From Ottelia alismoides (Eukaryota; Streptophyta; Magnoliopsida; Alismatales; Hydrocharitaceae): a stretch of 64,000 bases of DNA. Position numbers and translations under genes: made by a program. Position 1 is the stretch's first letter, and each line of letters starts with the position of its first letter. This document shows, piece after piece, positions 43,451-55,399 of the stretch. The notes below the pieces were generated by a model. That model had not been told where the DNA came from. It made no database searches and saw nothing but the letters and a program-made list of their open reading frames with translations. The stretch covers positions 124,001 through 188,000 of the forward strand of contig JAZKJV010000386.1 of NCBI GenBank assembly GCA_037367405.1. The letters are read 5' to 3'.

Positions 43451-44640
43451 TAGAATCATTAGGACAAATTCCCGATCAAATCATCATCCCTATCACATAA
43501 ACTTTTCCAGATGAAGCTATCCTTTCTTTAACCTTACTCCCAGGGTACACAGACATTGTAAATTACCTCATCTCCAAGAAGACTCTGGTAGATTGGACAA
43601 AGATCAAGAAAGACAAGTTCTTGGTAGACATTCACTTCTAACAATGGGAAGAACTACACTTATTATGTGAGGGAGAAGACTGCATCTGGAGGAGGTGCAT
43701 GCCTCAGGAGGAAATAACATGTGTCCTGGACCACTTTCATAAGCTTAAAGCTAGTGGACACCATTATGGAAAGAGAACGACATTGAAAATGTTTCAATGT
43801 GGCCTATGGTAGCCAACCTTGTTCAAGGATGCAACTAATTACGTCAAGAGTTGTTTTGATTGTTAGGGAATGGGTGGAAACATCTGCTCTAAAGATATGA
43901 TGCCTCTGTAATATATTCAGATATCAAACGTCTTCGATGCTTGGGGCATCGACTTCATGGGCCCATTCCCCAATAGTCAGGGCTTTGAGTGCATCCCATT
44001 GTCCGTTGATTATGTTAGCAAAAGGGTGGAAGCTATCCCCACAGAAACCATCGATAGAAAAATCATGTGCAAGTTCCTACAGGAAAACATCATTTCATGG
44101 TTCGAAATTTTGAAAATCCTGATATCAGATTAGGGTAGCTATTTTATCAATAGAGATGTCAAGAAGCTGACTAAAGAATACGACATTGAGCATCGTGTCG
44201 TTGTATCGTATCACCCACAGTCAAATGGCTTAGTTGAATGTTCAAACAGGTAGATCAAGACTATTCTGTATAAGCTTGTACAACCAGATAGGAAGAATTT
44301 GTCCCAACTCTGGGACTCTAATCTTTGGGAGTATCGTACAACATACAAGTCTCCACTTGGCATGTCTCCCTACTGTCTGGTTTATGGATAGCTCTGTCAC
44401 CTACCTGTGGAATTAATTTACAAATCACTATGGGCATTGCACTAATGCAATTTGGATTTCGAGAAAGCATGCAAACACAAAAAAGATGATCTAAACTAGT
44501 TGCTTGAATTCAGAGACTACACGTATGACAACAACCTAATGTACAAGGAGAAAGTGAAGAAATGTCATGAAAAACACATCCAAAAAAAGACTTCAGAGCC
44601 TAGACAAAAGGTTTGCTAGTTTGAAGAGAAGTTAAAAATC
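43451..44640 (+). pseudogene. Element D integrase
   Basis: The zinc-binding region (about 43690-43870) is damaged by stops. The core shows [18 protein letters not shown] (about 43939), ILISD followed by a stop (about 44122) and NGLVECSNR (about 44224), then a stop. SPLGMSPYCLVYG and LCHLPVELIYKSLWALH follow. The D-D-E residues can still be placed. About 44640-44850 holds the remains of the C-terminal tail. Confidence 0.85.
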
Positions 44641-44850
44641 TTTCCTGGCTAGCTGTAGAGGAAGTGGATATGGTCATACATAATCCACATTGTGTGTGAC
44701 ATCGGAATCCTACGCATATCAAAATGATTATCTGACGCACAACCTTTTATCGTAACCGTACAGTTGTTGAAGTCGTACATAGAGCCAAATACATTCTTGT
44801 ATGTTGTTGATTATATTGACGTGATATCTCATATGAGCTGCTTAGGATTG

Positions 44851-46221
44851 ATGGATCAGACACTTAAAGCAGAAAATCTCAAAAATTAATTTTGCTTTCT
44901 TCTTTTCTTCCTTTCATCTTCATTTTTCTTTCTCTTCCGAAAAGGTGTTCACCCCTTTCATCAATGTTATACTTATATTGTATTTTATCCTAAGTATAGG
45001 GAGTGATCATCCCGAGCTGTTCAATTCTTCATCGCTCACATGTTCCCTCAACACTTTATATTTTGTCATAGGGATATTAACCCTAAGTATCAGGGGACAG
45101 GTCGGGTTGATAATAGGTTCATTCCCGCTCTCAAACCTCACTACATGTATATGCAACCTGCTATACTTGGGATCATTTCATCCTATGTAAAGGGGGTGGT
45201 TGACTTCTCATTCATTGATCTAGTATTCTTTAATCCATGTCGTATAGGCTCATCTATACTCAATAGGAGTTATGTCTACTCTTTTCTCGTTGATCTAAGA
45301 GGATAAAGCTCATGCTAAGTATAGGGGTTGTATATTCGTATATACTTTAGCGATAACTCATACTTCTAGTTTTTCAATAATATGGCTAATTAATAAAAAT
45401 TCAAAATTAAAACACAAAAACTTCTTTATATATACTAATTAATAAATCACATTAAAATGTTTTGCAAAATGTTTGAAAAATGCTTGATTTTTTTGAACAA
45501 TCTTTTGAAAACTGTTTAGAAAATATTTTGTAAAATATTTTCAACCTTTGTAAAATTATTTGGGTTTATAAAAATTTCTTTTCTTTGTTTGAAAAAAATA
45601 TTTTGAAAATCTATTTTCAAATGGTGTGGAAAATGGTTGTAGAAATATCTTGAAAGAAATTTATATACTAGTTGAAAGATCTTTGCAAATTGATTTTCAA
45701 ATTTTGTAAATGTTTGTAAAAGATATTTATCAAATTAGTTTGCAAATCAAAGTTTTCAAAATATTTGCAAAATTATTTTTCAAATTTTTTTGAGAACCCT
45801 GTACATATTCCAAACAAATATTTTTTTTACAAACTTGTAAATACCATGCATAAATCCTACACCTTAAATCTTGTAAATAACAAACACACTCCTATGTAAA
45901 TATTTGCACACACTTATTTTTGTTTTTTAAAATCACTAAAATTTTGCAAAATTTAAAACCTATAAAAATTTGCTAAATATTTTCAAAATTTCAAAACATT
46001 TGGAAAAACACTTCAAAATCCATAAAAAGTCCAAAATTAGAACAATTCCATTACAAAAATATTTCCCTTTCATTATGCATAGCATTTGCATCTTTAGGAT
46101 TGATATTGATAATTGAACTGGTCAAAATAAAATCGAAAAATTGAAGCTTGGTTGGACCTTAATCCACTTAATCACATGAACCTTATAGGAACTGGAATTG
46201 AGATACTCCAGGCTTACTAAA
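44851..46221 (+). other. Element D 3' noncoding domain, first part
   Basis: It contains the PPT-like inverted repeats (44968-45365), among them tatacttatattgtattttatcctaagtata-type pairs. A wider stem GAGTTAT (45267-45273) / ATAACTC (45353-45359) encloses a hairpin GTATAT (45330-45335) / ATATAC (45340-45345). An A/T-rich stretch with many 'tttgcaaaat' strings follows (45370-46080), then the start of the block shared with B and C. It is interrupted at 46221 by element E and resumes at 58529. Confidence 0.72.
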
Positions 46222-49200
46222 TGATGAGCCGATTGTCCCACAAAATCCGAGTAGGAATATAATAAATCAAGGATCGTTGGGACCCGGATCTCGCAGATCG
46301 GACTCAACAAGAAAAATCAGACCACCAAACAAAAATAATCAGTCAAAAAGCCAAATAGCGGTCTTGCTATTTATTTAACCTAGTATAGCGACCAGGGTTG
46401 AAATCAAGGAGCACGAATTGGCTCAAAAGAGCCTACAAAGTTGTCGAAAAATGAAATAAAAAGATAAAATACTTTTGGCGGTTTTTATAAATTTTTAATT
46501 TTTTTGTGTTTTTAATTATGAAGGAAATATGAAGAGAATGCAAAAATCACACAAACAACAATTTATTAAACACTTCAAAACAACTCATAAAATTCAAACG
46601 AAACTATTTTTGTGTTTTATAGGTTTTAAGTGTTTTTGTTAATTTTCTCAAGATTTAATGAATTTTTGTTGATTTTATAAAAATAAAAAAGGCTGAAAAT
46701 CAGAATCAATGTGCAACCAGATTTGAAAGGCTAATTAAAAATATGTAATTAGCTATAAAAATCTGGAGACAATTTTTATGAAAACTAGATATAAAAACTA
46801 AGATACAGAAAGAGAGTTTGCATTTTTTGTATTTTATAGAATTTTCATATTTTTTTATTAATTTTCAAAGTTTTGATTTTTTTAGGTGTTTTATAATTCC
46901 AAATGCAACCAAAATTGGACTGAAGCTGAAAGACACTAAAAGAAAGAGTAATATTTATTTTAGATTTTTTTAAAGGTTTTTTATATTTTTAATTGATTTT
47001 TTAGTTCAAACAGTAACAAAAATGTGTGTTTTGGAATTTTTAAAATATGGAAACAACTAAAAAATGTCCCAAAAAATTAATGAAATTTTTACACAGTGGT
47101 AGGAGCCACGTATCCAAATTTCACTTGATTTGGAATTAATTTGATATTTTATTCAACCAATACAAAAGCCACAGCACACTGGGACCTAAGGACCGAAAAA
47201 TAAGTTCTAAGGGCAAAAAAGAAACACGTGCTCAAACTATAGGGGATTCAGTGTAAAATTTCTATCAAATCCAGCACATGTTTGAATTCAGTACGCACAG
47301 GGGTGTAAATGCAAATATCACAACTAAAACTTCAATTCATAACATCAAATAAACCCTAAGCCCATACATGCAAAAAGCCTAGAAACTCACGTGTCGAAGC
47401 ACGTGCACCACAAGAGGAAGGACTAAATTGCAAATATTAAAAACCTAAGGTGCTAGGTGCAAATTATCCAAATTAAAAACAACTGACATAAAGATTTAAA
47501 GGACTCGAAAATAAATGCAAAATTAAAGAGGGCCTATGTGATATTTACCCTTGTTATTAATGATCCAACCGCTGCAAGGGGTCCACGTGTGATCGGACGG
47601 TGGAGAACGGTTGGTACCCCTTCGACGATCGACGCCCTGGATCAAATCCCAGATGGATCGGACAGTGGAACCTCTCGCAAACGGATGGCTATGATTAGAA
47701 CTAGAGCGGGAACTAGATCGGACGGCGGAGGAGGATCCTGGATGAACTGGATGTCAGCGAAGTTCGTCCGGCCAATACGCGCTCCCAGAGGCCTCTCCTA
47801 TGCAGCTCTGATGGGCGAAACACTCCTGGAGGTGGTCTGCGGCTGATGGCGTGCTCAGATGGGGCCGAGAGGTCCTGGAGGACCGCGACGACACTCAAGA
47901 CCTGGAGAACCTATGCTCGAGTGTTCGGACCTCCAGATGAGGTCCTTAGGCCTTCATTCCTGCACAGAAAGAAAGAGGGTCGAGGGAAAACTACCTCAAC
48001 CCAGTTACAGGTGGAATGGGTGGTCATATGGGGAGGAGCGAAGGTCTCCGGGGAGGCGATGATGGAGAAGACCTAAGAACAGGTTCCGGGGCGAACCAGG
48101 GTGATCGGAGGGGCGTAGAATGTGGAGAGTGGTAACGCAGAGGTGATGCGATGATCGGATGGAGAAACAAACGATCGGATGGGAGTGGATTGGCCGGCGG
48201 AGGCCGGCGACGCAAAATTAAAAGAACGAGATTAAAGCCAATCCAAGGGTATCGAGGCTACCTGATGGGTGCAAACGTCTGTGCTGGAGGTGGGTGACCT
48301 CATGGGATCCTCGCCTCGATGGAGCGACGCTTCCAGAGGCTCGAGCTCGCCGATGGGCGGAGCCCGGCGATGAAGACCATCGGACTAGGGGCTAGATCGC
48401 CTCTTTGCTCGCTGCGACACCTCCTACGGCTTGTTGTCACTCAAGGCAAGAAGCTGGAGGTCCTGGGAGTCGAAGACGGTGGCCGAAGGTCAAAATTTAT
48501 ATGGTGAGGGGTTCGATAAGATGGGAGTCGGGCAAGCAAATCGGAGCTCGGATTCCTAGGAAAGATGCCGGGCGTGAATCACGGATTGATCATCGATAGT
48601 CGGAGCCCGGGGTTCGAGGGAATGGGTGGCGGACCGATCCGGGAAAAATCGGAGAAATCGGGTCGGTGATCGGGTCCTCGAAGAATAGGTCCGCGGGGGA
48701 GAGTTGTCCGAGGGTCAACGATCCCCCATGGACCAATAATAAAAATCCAGCCCTGGAATTATTGGTAAATTCATTTGAAATTAGTAAATGATTTTATTTA
48801 AAAATATTTAAAACATAAAAAAATGTTTATTAATTTTCGAATAATTTTTAGTGATTTTTATTTATTTTTTTGTAAAATAATTTAATGTATATACATAATG
48901 TATTATTATAAATAGGTATAAATAGCTAGATATTTTTTATTAGTTTATTTTTGTGCAATTATCCCCATTTTATATTTTATTTATTTACAACATACAATAT
49001 GGAATATAAAATAATTTTTATTTGATTTTTATTGTGTATTTACAAGGGTAAAATAAATAAGGTTAGGTAGATATATTCATGGTATATACAAGGGGAAGAG
49101 AGAGAATTTATTTTTGTTTTTTTATTTTTTCTGTTTTTTATTATATATATATAAATTAATAAAAATCCATTTTTATTTATGTTTTATTTTAATAAAATAT

Positions 49201-49496
49201 ATACATGAAGGAGTAAGGTGAATGACCCTATCTCTCTCTACTTGGTTTCTTTTGCGGTCAGGCCAATGCTTGGCCCTCCCTTGGGTTCGGGTCACTCGAT
49301 ATTTATTCTAAATATCTCCTTCTTATTATTTTTTCTTTATTCTTTTATTTTTTTTCACAAAAAACATGCTAATTATTGAATTTTAACAAAATCATGTAAT
49401 TTGGTAATTTATTATATTTACAAATGTCTACATGGTGTTTTGCAAAGTTTTGTATCTAAAATAAAAGAATAAAGAGTGATAAATGCGGATTCATCA
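46222..49496 (-). repeat. Element E 3' LTR (3275 bp)
   Basis: Read on the minus strand it starts tgatgaatcc and ends cggctcatca. It differs from its partner (55225-58528) at many positions; the first 120 nt at the left ends show about 15 differences by eye, so E is older than B by this measure. It contains a TATAAA-type box (48496-48502), an inverted repeat GTTGTCC/GGTCAAC (48703-48719), a putative intron (47960-48261) and paired G-boxes (47388, 47400). ORFs on the plus strand of this LTR are not called. Confidence 0.9.
47960..48261 (-). other. Putative leader intron in the E 3' LTR
   Basis: On the minus strand the donor is cccatcag/gtagcc and the acceptor ctttctttctgtgcag/g, 302 nt apart. 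The hairpin before the acceptor is GGGTYGAGG (plus-strand arms 47977-47985 and 47994-48002), with one pair changed to G-U type. In the other LTR the donor reads cag/ttagcc, so that copy has lost GT. Confidence 0.45.
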
Positions 49497-49510
49497 CCCC
49501 CCTATACTTT
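49497..49510 (-). other. Polypurine tract of element E
   Basis: On the minus strand this reads aaagtatagggggg, directly before the 3' LTR. It is identical in form to the PPT of element B. Confidence 0.85.
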
Positions 49511-51747
49511 GCGTTGCTAGTCCCTTAGCAAACACTTATTTGAAAAAGAAGTAAAAAAGAAAAGAAAAAGAAAAAGAAAAAGAAGGAAAAAGAATAAATC
49601 AATGTTGATTATTAAACTTGCCTTCATTAAATTGAAATCTGGAGCTCAGTCAAACCTTTGGATTATTAATTTGTCGGATCCTTATTTGGACTTGAGCTTA
49701 AAACTTAACAGCCTATAAGTTCCACCAATCTATGGTCAAGACTCCTCAATAAACCAGATCAGAACAAGTCTACCTACACAAACTCTAATGACCATGAATC
49801 TTTCCTTGTATAGTGTAAGTGATATGTAGCTCCCCGCCTCAGAAGTGACAAAGAAACAACCTCCCACAACCTGGTAACTCTAATGCGTCGGTCTAGCAAC
49901 TCTTTCCCTGAGGAGCGGGGCATTCCCTTCTAAGTTCAAGTACAACCGGCTCAATAAGAGGGGGAAGAAGAGAATGGACCATGACCAGTGTAGCCATGTA
50001 TCCTTGGGAGCTCTAACCAGTGTAGCTGAGTCTCCCACTGCAGGCTTCATGAGATGGTCATGTGTAACATAATCTTTGCTTTATTTGACTATATACACTC
50101 CGGTGGGATTATTAAATTTTCAATCCGACCCACCACTTTTTTGGAGTTTTTCTTTCTTTGCACAATTTTTTTTCATGTGCATATGTACAACATATCTACA
50201 TGGTGCATCATATATACATAACGAGTTTTTCCTTTTGAGCCAGTAGACTATCCCTCTTTAGAAGCTTTATTGCAACCCACAACTCCTGTCTTTAGAATTT
50301 ATCACCACCAGACCAAGTTGATACGCACTTTCTTCACTATAAGAAGAAGAGAGGTTCCGCCTAGAAGTACTATCCTCATTTGGTACCCCAAGCCAAAGGA
50401 AATTGCCTCCTCACCACGTCATCCGTGGAGAGCTATGTGTAAAGTGCTGGTGCAAGTAAAGCCATTGTCTCTGAGAGTCATGCGTGTGTTGTTAAGTGCT
50501 CTACATAGGCTCATCAAGATGACATATGCTCATAGCCTAGTGGACTCAAAGAATTAAGTCCCAATGGACCTGAAAAGTCTTAATCCTTAGTCCTATAAGG
50601 TTCCTCTTATAATTAGGTGGATTAAGGTCTTAACTGAGCTCCATTTTCCTATTTTAATTCCAGGCCAGTTTAAATGTCAACTATGAATTGGAAAAAGTGT
50701 ACAAATATTCAGAAAGATGCAATTTTACAAATTTTTACAAATGTGCAAAATTTTTAAAACATGGATGTATGCATGAATGCGAAGTTTTGCAAAATATTTA
50801 CAAAAATTTACACAAAGTTTTTACAAACTTCTTGTTTTTCAAACATTTTACAAAAAAATTGTACTATATACATAATTTTGGTATGAAAATATTTACAAAA
50901 TATTTACACAAATCATTTTTACAATCATTTATAGAAAATAATTTTTATAAATAAAAAGGTATGTGCAAGAAGAATTTTATGTACAAGGAATTTTTTTTAA
51001 ATTTTTATGGATTTTAGCCATTTTATTTATTCACACACTCACACAAAGTACGAGTTATGGCTAAAGTATATATGACATATATACAACTCCCCCTATACTT
51101 AGCTCGAACGATGTCCTCAAAATGATCAAGAGCAATGAAGAAGACATAACTCGTGCTTAGTATAGGGAAGTGAAAAGGAATGGTATGTACAAAGACGAAT
51201 GAAAGAATAGAATGAAGAGGACTTGGTGTTTTCCCCCTACACATAGGATCAAGTAATCCTAAGTATAGCAAGCTGTACATGAAGGGAAATCCGAGTGGAA
51301 GGATGTACAGGGTCTACCACCCCTATACTTAGGGTCAAATATCCCTAAGTATAGGCAACAAAACAGAGGTAGAAAGAATGAATAGAACACATATATACAA
51401 GATGTAAGAGCATTACTCCCCCCATACTTAAGGTGAAGAATCCTTAAGTATAGGCAACGACAGGAATAATGAAACATAACAAAAGGAACAACTCGATGTT
51501 TACACCCCTCTATACTTAGGATGAGGTATATCCTAAGTATAGCAAAGATAATCCTAATCAAGACCTGGGGTGAAAACAAAATGGAAGAAACAAGGATCAA
51601 ATCATGATGAAATACATATATACGAAATGGACAATGTTGAGGTGCCTCTCAACAAGCGCTAGATTTTACGCCCCTAGCTGGGCGCAAACGCTAGGACAAA
51701 GCTATATCAAGGTTCACGACAACATCTGTAAGGCGAATACCATACTG
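49511..51747 (-). other. Element E 3' noncoding domain with hairpin array
   Basis: This is the reverse-strand counterpart of 18934-20990 in B. The part at 50270-50560 is about 94% identical to B by eye. The hairpin array is at about 51049-51540: tatacttagggtcaaatatccctaagtata-type pairs with C-runs on the plus strand, and the wide stem ACGAGTTATG (51050-51059) / CATAACTCGT (51145-51154), the same sequence as in B. A plus-strand open stretch (50222-50557) corresponds to the antisense one of B. No gene is called. Confidence 0.78.
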
Positions 51748-52908
51748 TCATCTTAGTCGTGTTGTATGAACTACGACGAAATCAACAATGGAAATGAAGA
51801 CACCCAAATAGGCAATCAGGTGGGTGTCTGCTACCGGCCTAGGATATGGGAAGATATGATCGGGTTCCGGTAGCACAAAAGAAATCATCAGCTCAGGATC
51901 AGATTGGAGTGGAAGTGTAGAGCCGAAGAAATCAAACGTGGAGAAGGATGGATCAGTCATGGAATCCTCCACGTTAATCAGTGTCTCAATTAGGTGTGGA
52001 AAGTCAAGATCAGGAAGACTCACTAAGAAAACTGATATCCGTTGCACATAATGGAGAAAAGTCAGATAGATCATCGGATATCTCAAAGACCGGCTCATCC
52101 TCGCGAGGGTCGTCGAAGTTAAAAAACTCAGAATCAGAAAGATCATAAGACTCGATTTCGTGATCCGCCAGATCGTATATACTCTCAGAAGGTGAAACCG
52201 AGTACACAACGTAAGGGGCATCCTCCTGCAGATAACCCTCGGGGAGGAATGCAAGATCATCAGTGAGAAGTAGAGGATCCGGAACTGGATGGAGATCTGC
52301 ACTGATGTGTAGCACCCACTCTGTACACCAAACTATTTCATTGGCTGCAGTCTGCCTCTGATCAATCTGGAAACCGGAGAAGGTACTAGTCATCAACGCG
52401 GAAGCTAGCGACGTGGTTGAAACTGATCCTCGATCTGCAGCAGTGCTGGATATCCTCTGGTCCTCATAAAATGTATTTATCTCAACAAAGTGGAGGACAC
52501 CAGGCTCAAATAGGGGACTATCTATGTCTGGCATCTCAAAGTGGTATCCCGTATCAAGCTCATGCTGTTGGGCTGAGTCATGATATCTGTCCAATTCGGA
52601 GAAGTATCTCTGCAAGGTAGAAGCTGAATCTTCAGAGAATGGACACTGAAATGTCTGGACTGATGGCTGTCGTAGCATAGCTCCTCCATGTCCTGGAATA
52701 TCAGAAGATCTGATATCCAAGAGTTGTTAACTGAGAAGTACGTGATTAACTCGAACTCTAGCTGGAAGACCAATGGGAACTCTATCAGACTTTGGGTCAA
52801 AACATCCACTGTGGCAGTCATGTCATCCAACATCTGTACTGCAGTAGCATCCATATCCTCGTCCTGGTGTGTAAAAGCTGTATGCTCATGAAGTGCGGTA
52901 CACCCCAC
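51748..52908 (-). pseudogene. Element E acidic region, unknown product
   Basis: Three overlapping open stretches on the minus strand (52522-52908, 52010-52720, 51748-52302) in different frames suggest one acidic protein broken by frame slips. The best part (52010-52720, 236 codons) is rich in Asp, Glu and Ser, for example DLADHEIESYDLSDSEFF. No domain is recognised. It resembles the acidic linkers of B, C and D in composition and lies after gag, so it may be an expanded relic of that linker, kept while RT and integrase were lost. Confidence 0.5.
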
Positions 52909-53011
52909 TGGTACTGTATCATCCTCATGTGTTGTCCCGACTACGACATCTCGTAAAGATGGGCTCTGTGAAAGTTATTTCGAGATGGAATCAAGTAACT
53001 CAATGTCAGAA

Positions 53012-53800
53012 CTACAGTGTTAATCGCCACACGAGGTCAAGACCAGTGCTATATGATAAGCGATCATCCCCCTTATGGAGATCTCGATGAGGTCTATCGG
53101 TGAAAGTCCGTGATCTGGAAATCTCCTCAAGGTCAAGAAACCTCACCCATGCATCGTGTACTGGCTCCTGGGGGTCTATAAAACATCTATGATCAAAGAC
53201 CACATCATATCTACTATACGTTGGGGATAATATCTCTGTAGAAACTCTAAGCGTAGCACTCCCCACGTAGCGTATCTTCTTCCCAATCGTATGTGCCATG
53301 TCCTGGCTCTGTCCTGAAGTGAGAATGGGAAGGTCTTCAACATCAGCTCCTCTACAGTGATATATGAATATGTTTGGGTCCTACAAAACTCCTCAAACTC
53401 AGATAGATGAAGATATGGCTCCTCGTGCACCTCCCTGAGAATATCAGCAGACTTTGAATGAACTCCAAATCTAGAATGAAGGGACTGAATGTAGAAGCTG
53501 ACTGAGCTCCTGTGTATGTCTTCTCATCCTCATCCTGGTGTAGGAGGTATCTGAAACTCGCATCTGCTCTCTACGATCGCGTAGGGGGTGCACTCTCATC
53601 CCAGCAATGGAATCGTCCGGATCTCGCATCTGCTCAGTCTGATCTCCACGGACGTCTAGCACAGCATGCCCGAAAGAGTGGGAGGATAGAGAAGGTGGAA
53701 GGTTGGCCGAAGATCCAACCTCAAACGAGAGTGAACGGGGATGATGGGGAAAAGAAGGGAAAGCCGCAAGAGTCAGCACGAAAGGAGTGCGAACCATCAT
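53012..53800 (-). pseudogene. gag: Element E gag-like region
   Basis: The start at 53800 (Met-Met-Val-Arg) is parallel to that of B. The capsid-like core lies at 53176-53430: EEPYLHLSEFEEFCRTQ, LKTFPFSLQDRARTWHIRLG and EFLQRYYPQR correspond to EEPHLHLQEFEMICSIV, FPFSLADRAANWLKHLG and EYLNKYYPLG of B. A frame slip lies between the N-terminal part (53471-53800) and the core. The similarity to B gag is much lower than that of the surrounding noncoding DNA. Confidence 0.75.
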
Positions 53801-55203
53801 CCTGGGATAGACAGGGGGAAGAAGAGAACTGAAGGGAGAGTGGCTGGGAGAAAGCTAGGTAGAACGAGGAGAAGAAGTGTATAGGATCCGAAGAAACAAA
53901 TAAGATCGGTCAAGCAAACCCCTAATTCACCTACACACCCAGAGTTGATGACCGTGAAGGTTCGATCTTTTATCTTGTCGATTTTATTAGGTGATCAAAC
54001 AGTCTTTCAGAGCGATTAAGCGAGTTGATAGGGATCCAATACTCTTAGTAGACTTTCCTGTATAAAAACTGGTAGTCTGTCAAGAAATCAGATATGGCTC
54101 TAGCCTAGGATGCGGGTCACTCTCTTGCTCATCCGAACCAAGCAATGAGGGGATTGCTCTCCCAAGACAAAATTTTAAGTGAAGTGTCTTTTAGGATCAA
54201 GTTTGATTAACAGTCCCAATTTTATAGTTTTTGTTTTTAGATATTTTTCAGAGCAAACGACACCTAACGAATTTTTCGGTTCTCCTGATTATTTAAGTCC
54301 AAAAACAGGGGGAGAAGACGAAAAAGCCCATGCGCGATGAAATCAATGATGCATTCAGAGTAAGAGATGCGTACCTAACTCCAGCAGTCTACATGCAGAG
54401 TGATCCGCGAATAAAAGTAAAGACTGAAAGTAAACTACTTATATGATGCACGAGAAACTAGCCTTAAGCAGAGCAATTTCTACACGATAAGAACAATAAC
54501 CAGGTACTCAAACCTAAGTCCGGAGTCCTATCTTGGGAGCCACTCGATGTCCACCACAACGGATCCTGACGTGGACTAGAGTCTAAGTAATCGGTCTTTT
54601 TATTGTGATTTAATTAATTAGGTCCAATTACGAACTAATAGGTCAGACAGATAATTAGGGTTTGGATCCTAATCAATTACAACACAGTCAACAAAAAATT
54701 CTAAGCTAAGGCCAAAACAGTGTAAATCAGACAGACAATTATAATAAAATGCGATAAAAATCGAAAACCGGTGAAAAACACGGTGAGGTCCCCCGAGCAC
54801 ACTAGTGCTCGGCGAAACAGACCCCGATAATCACCGATAAAGTCCAAGTTTGAGTCCCTGTATTATTACAAATAAATTTTTGCAGATAATAAAACTAAAC
54901 TATCCTACAGCTATTCTACAGTTATTTGCGCGGCTATTCCGTGGCTCCCGTACTCCTGCTCGGCTCCTCGCGCTCTCCTGCAGCTTTATACAGAAAAGAG
55001 TTGCCTCCGACTCATGTGGTTGCTTCGGCTTCCGAAAAGCCGCCTCAGTCCTCAGGCCCTCACAAGAAAACAAGACAGAAATATGTCAGATTAGATTATT
55101 ATAAAAATAAGCAAGTAATATCAGACAAAAAAATCTACAAATATCTACAAAAAACTACGAAAAAGAAAACCGCGACAAATAAAAAATGACTACTAAGCCA
55201 TGC
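53801..55203 (-). other. Element E untranslated leader
   Basis: It is collinear with the B leader on the minus strand: a Pro/Arg-poor purine block with gaagccgaagc-like strings (54960-55050), the stem-loop (54787-54823), and the block gagagtgacccgc (54070-54180). About 53880-53990 matches the short AT-rich string before gag of B (ttgacaagata). The plus-strand ORFs here are not genes. Confidence 0.7.
54787..54823 (-). ncRNA. Conserved leader stem-loop of element E
   Basis: On the minus strand: CGCCGAGCAC, loop TAGT, GTGCTCGGGG (plus arms 54805-54814 and 54791-54800). Eight inner pairs are intact and one outer pair is mismatched. The flanks ggggtctgttt and ggacctcaccg match B and C. The loop differs from B and C at one base. 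Confidence 0.6.
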
Positions 55204-55221
55204 TCCCCAACAACGACGTCA
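55204..55221 (-). other. Primer binding site of element E
   Basis: On the minus strand this reads TGACGTCGTTGTTGGGGA, three bases after the LTR. It differs from the standard Athila tRNA-Asp PBS at a few positions. Confidence 0.8.
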
Positions 55222-55372
55222 TTCTGATGAGTCGATTGTCCCACAAAATCAGAGTAGGAATAAAATCAATCAAGAGTCGTTGCAACCCAGATCTTGGAGA
55301 TCGGACTCAACAAGAAAAATCAGACCACCAATCAAAAATAATCAGTCAAAAAGCCGAATAGCGGTCTTGTTA

Positions 55373-55399
55373 TTTATTTAACCTGGTATAGCGACCAGG
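55373..55399 (-). terminator. Putative LTR poly(A) signal with hairpin (E 5' LTR)
   Basis: Minus strand: CCTGG (55395-55399) and CCAGG (55382-55386) pair, and AATAAA (55373-55378) follows. It is the same arrangement as in A and B. The other LTR of E has ctagg in place of ccagg. Confidence 0.45.

Noticed and set aside
45380..46080. Repeated 'tttgcaaaat' strings, possible satellite or array
   Set aside because: There is no constant period or unit; it looks like AT-rich drift of the same stretch seen in B (19480-19850) and E (50690-51000).
47538..48600. Several plus-strand ORFs in the E LTR (and at 56549-57612)
   Set aside because: They are antisense shadows of the GC-rich LTR segment. Their counterparts in the two LTR copies differ in length and frame.
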